Positions 59,785 to 64,000 of a stretch of 64,000 bases of DNA are shown one piece after another. A model generated the notes under the pieces. The model did no database searches. It was given only the letters and a program-made list of their open reading frames with translations, and was not told where the DNA came from. The DNA is from Patiria pectinifera (lineage: Eukaryota > Echinodermata > Asteroidea > Valvatida > Asterinidae). A program made the translations under genes and the position numbers. The stretch is taken from the NCBI GenBank assembly GCA_029964075.1, contig CM057136.1, positions 11,346,001 to 11,410,000 of the forward strand, in the 5' to 3' direction. Within the stretch, counting starts at the first letter, position 1; each line of letters starts with the position of its first letter.

Positions 59785-62700
59785 ATGAAAGTCTGCGTCA
59801 CGACCATCGCTGGGGATGTGTTCACGTTGGACGTCAGTGCGGAATTAGAACTGATAAATTTCAAAGCGCTCTGCGAGTTTGAATGCCGTGTGCCGAGCGA
59901 TCAGTGTGCTGTGATTCACGATGGAGTGTTGTTGAACGAGCCTATGAAGACACTAGGGGCGTATGGAGTCAAAGACGGCGATATGATCCTGCTTCAACAG
60001 ACCCAACATCAAGCTCCAACACAACAAGGTAGAATTTGGAGTTTATATATTAAGTAGTCAAGAAATTTGGGACTCGGTAGTACTGCATTGTACTGTGTAT
60101 GATAGTTATATTGAAAACATAAAAATTAGAGTACAAGAAAATAGACTGGCACCTGAAACAACCAGTCCAACAACCCTTCAGTACTGCATCAATCAACTGT
60201 GCCAAAAGAAACATCTTGCATGTTTGGTACTAGTCTCGGAAAAACTGTTGCAACCTGCCGTCGTCTATGGAAAGTCAAGCCAATTTTTCTAAGAATTTCC
60301 TTACAAAATTGGAAATGTTTCTCAGTCGCAGATTCATGTCTTATCATCATTTTTGCAATGACTGACCTTCATTGAGATGATATATGAAGAAAAAAAGTGG
60401 CGTCAGGTTGCACAGTTTTTCCCCCTAGTCTCTGTTTCTACACATTTCTCCTACTCCTAGAACTATGAGGCTCCGCGTGAGCGGAGCCTCATAGATCAAG
60501 AAGCCCGCAAAATTGCCTGTAGCACAAAACAGTAATAAAGTACAAAAACGTCCATCAAAATGCAGCCATTTCACACAGAATCTCTTGACATACTCACGAT
60601 CTTTGTGCGGAACTAACATAGGTGAATTCTGTCAGGCCAAAATGATGAAATATGCCCTTTCACTGAGCCAACCTGACACTTGAACGCATTTATGATCGGC
60701 GATGATTTTCGGTTCGCTCAGAGCGGCGGAGGGGCAGTACAAGCGAAATGATAGTATGTGCATGCGTAATGCATGTACCGCACTTCGCGCGCTGTTCGAG
60801 CGAACCGAAAATCATCGCTCGATCAAGTGTCAGGTTGGCTCAGTGCGGAAAGGGCATATTTTTCATCATTTTGGCCTAAAAACCGACAGAATCCACCTAT
60901 GTTAGTTCCGCACAAGATACGTGAGTATGTCAAGAGATAAAGTACGGAGTATAGGGGCAAACTGTGCAGCGGTTCTGTGTGAAATGGCTGCATTTTGATG
61001 GACGTTTTTGTCCTTTATTAGTGTTTTGTGCTGCAGGCTTCTTGATCACGCGGAGCCTCATAGTTCTAGAAGTACATTTCTCCATCTATAGTCAGATAGT
61101 CGGCCACATTTTGCAATTTTTCATCGAATCAAAAACAAGATGGAAACAAAAGTTGGAGCATACAAAACAACTTAAACCATGGCGCCGTTAAAAACACTTC
61201 AGAGTTTGCATTTACTTCAAAACAAGATCTTTTCTTTGATTTCGTTGGTACCCCGCTATGATTTTGCATGCGTATGGCAAAGTGTTTGTCCACAAAAGTA
61301 ACTTGTTGAATCTTAATGTGCACATGTGAAGTAGTAACTCGTAAGTGGCTTATTACACTGTACATGTTTGTTTATGACAATGAGAAATGTAATTAGGCCA
61401 GGCCGGAAAGAGCTCCATATCCGGCCACAACTTTTTTCAATAAATTTTGAAGTGCCTAAAAGTTTTGTCCTACATCGTTGTTTCCCCACATTCCCTCCTC
61501 AACTGTCACCCCTCTCCTTACCTACTTTTACATGTAGTTACCTACGAACGTCATTCATTGGTCTTGCCTAGAATCGAACGAGGAGGGGGAGAAACTTTCT
61601 AATTAACCACATTTGATAAATGTGAGGTGCCCTTTGAAATAAGACTGGAATATTTAATAAGTTGAATATACATGAGAAATTCAATATTCATGATGAGGTA
61701 TCGCGTGTTATTGCTAGTTTATGTCATGCACACCGCATACTTCCTGACTCTTCAATATGGCTGTCTACACAATCGGTTGTCCAAACGATGTGTGCACCCA
61801 AAATGTGCCCTAAAAACGAATTTTGCCTAAGACTCCTCCCTGTAAGTAAGCCCACGTCAATGAGTACATATTTAACGTCAATGAGTACATATTTAACCAA
61901 TTTCAATCAAATTCTTCTGTTTGTAGGTAATCCCGGTGCATTTAATTTGGACTTCAGCCAGATCCAAGTTCCCGGCACGTCCCGACCCCCAGGACAGCAG
62001 CCCAGGCTGCCCCCATTACAGCAGGCCCAGCAGCAGGCCGAGGCCGGCGCCGAGAACGACCCAGCGAAACTCCGAGAGATGCTGCTGTCCAATCCCCACC
62101 AGTTGTCGCTTCTCAAAGAGCGCAATAAACCCTTAGCCGATGCGCTCTTGAGTGGAAATCTCGGTAAGACGGTGGCTTGTGATGACTTGTGAGTGATTAT
62201 GACTTTTGTTATGACTTGTGACAGCTTACGTTGACTTATGATGACTTGTGATGACTTATGACTTGTTATGACTAATGACAGCTTATGATGACTTGTGATG
62301 ACTTGTGACTTGTAATGACTTGTGACGGCTTATGATGACTTGTGATGACTTATGACTTGTTATGACTTGTGATGACTTATGATGGCGTATGAAGACTTGT
62401 GATGACTTATAAAGACTTGTGACTGTATGGTTTTGTTATTGCTTATAATGACTTATGATGACTTGTGATGGCTTAAGATTATGTAAGATGGTCCCCCGTT
62501 GTAACAGATGCATTCACCGAGGTGCTGGAAAAGCAAAGGAAAGAACGAGCTGAGCGAGAATTGATGCAAATACGAATGATGAATGCCGATCCGTTTGATC
62601 CTGACGCTCAACAACAAATTGCAGAAACAATCAGGTACGTGTGTCTCCGTAACATCAGTCTTGGGTCAAAACGTTGTTGTTCTATATTGGATACGCGATC

Positions 62701-64000
62701 ACCCCGCTATACAGGGCGTTGTCAAAATGTAGCGCTATCGCCCACGAATCGCTATCACAACAACGTCTTGGGAATCTTGTAGGGGTCATATCATTCTCGC
62801 GTCACCTGTTTTGCCTAACGTATTAGCCCTGAACCAAACGCCGAAATTTCAGCCAGCAGCATACAAGATGCTACCAGACTTTTGTACAACTTTATGGCAG
62901 CTTGTTTGTCTTATGTAGTACGCGTGCGACCGACAATGAACCGTTATTGCCTGCTGAAGTAGCGCATGCACACTACTTGCCCCAATTTTTCAGGGGAAGA
63001 TTTTACAAGATTCCTAAGACATTGTTGCGACAGCCGTTCATAGGTGACAGCGATCCTTGTGATAATGCCCTCTTTCGGCAAATGATCGCATATCTTGGCC
63101 CAGGTCTATTGTAACATCTGATATGGTTTGAAGGTTTGCATAGTGAAATATGTTTCACGGTTGTCTCATGTGACAAGAATTTTCTTTGTGAGTTTGTGAA
63201 GTTTTGAAAAGAGCCGGGGAAAGTCAACGTGTCGGACAGGATGCTCTGCCCGCCATTAGGAGACAGTCATCAAGAGATCTCTTGTGAAGTGGTGTGGCTG
63301 TAAAGTTATTCTTATCTGTAACATCCGTTTTGAATTTGAAAGTGAAAGCTGTTTTGAGGCAAGTCCAGCATTATAAAAGTAAATGTAATGTCCGTGACAG
63401 AACCATAAACCGTGCTGTTTAATTAGTGATTCAGAGAAATGATCTAAAACTCCTATTTTGGGAGGTTTTGTTATTACATATTCGCCCTGAACAAAGCTAT
63501 GAGCCACGTCAGGCACAGGGCTACAAGAGAAATCTAAAGAAAAGTAGGTACTCAGGAAAACCGAAGGAAGGAATTAACATTCTTTTTAAAACAGATCATT
63601 ATCCCTAACTCCCTTGCGTCTTTTACTAGGAACTGGACCAACTCCATCAAAATTCATCAATCACTGTGCATTTAATACAAAACTGTACATGACATAATGA
63701 AATCCACCACTGACGCACTGGTTGACATTCATGGACTTGCTACACATAGCTTTTATCGCAATAGCAGTACAGGAAGCTAGGCAAAATCAATGGGATACCC
63801 CTAGCACTGCTTCAGACCATTTGGCCCAAGTCCATCATACTCCATCAATATTTAGTCACGCCAGGCCTTCTGGAACAAGTCCCCCAAAATCCACCCAAAT
63901 TGGGGGATGGATTTTGATGGAGTTGGGGTGGTTAGGGTTAAAGGTTGCAGGGAAACTAGTCTAGAATCTCCTTGACCATTACTAGATGATGGATGTATAA
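59785..64000 (+). CDS. DDI2: DNA damage-inducible 1 homolog (DDI1/DDI2), 5' part
   Basis: Three exons lie in the window: 59785-60028, 61927-62163, 62508-62634 (608 nt, 202 codons plus two bases). The gene runs on past 64000. DDI proteins are ubiquitin-directed shuttle proteases; DDI2 cleaves NRF1 (NFE2L1). Exon 1 encodes the N-terminal ubiquitin-like domain (MKVCVTTIAGDVFTLDVSAE ... DGDMILLQQ). Exon 2 gives the linker with NLDFSQIQVPGTS and LREMLLSNPHQLSLLKERN, a hallmark of the family. Exon 3 gives FTEVLEKQRKERAERE and NADPFDPDAQQQIAETI. The retropepsin-like protease domain with its DSGA motif is not in the window; it should begin in the next exons. Splice phases agree (1, 1, 2). The ATG has an A at -3. 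DDI1 and DDI2 split in vertebrates, so the symbol stands for the single invertebrate gene. Confidence 0.95.
60295..60420. repeat. Dispersed repeat family M (DDI2 intron 1)
   Basis: AAATTGGAAATGTTTCTCAG, then CAGATTCATGTCTTATCATC, then GCAATGACTGACCTTCATTG. It is the closest relative of 15635-15760. Confidence 0.75.
60451..61075. mobile_element. 625-bp fold-back element with about 300-bp arms (DDI2 intron 1)
   Basis: The two halves are inverse copies almost throughout: CTAGAACTATGAGGCTCCGC at the left end matches the right end (61050-61069 region), and GCCAACCTGACACTTGA (about 60668) matches TCAAGTGTCAGGTTGGCTCA (about 60823). The middle (about 60720-60800) is a short unpaired stretch. The left arm has an extra GCGGAGCCTCATAG, which makes a small palindrome of its own. 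Confidence 0.85.
62165..62500 (+). repeat. GATGACTTRTGATGACTT imperfect tandem repeat (DDI2 intron 2)
   Basis: The whole intron between exons 2 and 3 is made of GATGACTTGTGATGACTTAT-type words with TTATGACTTG variants. It is bounded by the exon 2 donor and ends just before the exon 3 acceptor. Confidence 0.85.
63605..63945. repeat. CCATCAA repeat with telomere-like ending (DDI2 intron 3)
   Basis: It starts CCCTAACTCCCTTGC and ends GGTGGTTAGGGTTAA. It shares TATTTAGTCACGCCAGGCC-like wording with 25031-25225. The rest of 62635-63600 shows no exon or repeat that I can identify. Confidence 0.6.

Noticed and set aside
61662-62192. 176-residue open frame in the DDI2 region
   Set aside because: It is DDI2 exon 2 extended into intron sequence on both sides; the acceptor at 61925-61926 and donor at 62164 define the real exon.

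Overview
This is animal nuclear DNA: AT-rich, with large introns, GT-AG splicing, tRNA-derived SINEs and many palindromic DNA-transposon relics. The four recognisable genes (signal peptide peptidase, TIM23, a rhabdomeric-type opsin, DDI2) are metazoan. The intron style, abundant ACATGT and AGGCCT motifs, SINE types and the opsin suggest a marine invertebrate deuterostome, perhaps an echinoderm. That assignment is inference; only the metazoan origin is firm.

Layout. 1-2292: upstream DNA with several transposon relics. 2293-9777 (+): complete nine-exon signal peptide peptidase gene. 9778-13060: its 3' flank, with poly(A) signals, a SINE and repeats. 13061-34349 (+): complete seven-exon TIMM23 gene, 600 coding bases spread over 21 kb of introns filled with MITEs, nested inverted repeats and a 43-bp minisatellite. 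34350-45037: gene-poor, with a roughly 0.9-kb TGACTCA-rich satellite, SINEs, a LINE reverse transcriptase fragment and a fold-back repeat. 45038-52448 (-): complete four-exon r-opsin/melanopsin-like gene. 52449-59784: gene-poor, with one doubtful ORF on the minus strand. 59785-64000 (+): first three exons of DDI2; its protease part lies beyond the window.

The genes do not form a pathway or operon. They are an ER intramembrane protease, a mitochondrial import channel, a light receptor and a proteasome-shuttle protease that happen to be neighbours. What stands out is the density of palindromic elements: about eleven copies of a TTAA-target family with a GGTCGGCCGACC core (A), a second palindromic family with a TCAGTCAATTGACTGA core (B), a TTAA-target family with telomere-like ends (C), and several single fold-back elements. 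I found no evidence of a prokaryotic-type defence system, CRISPR array or virus. Exon boundaries were read by hand from splice sites and reading frame. Repeat boundaries are approximate unless terminal repeats are stated.
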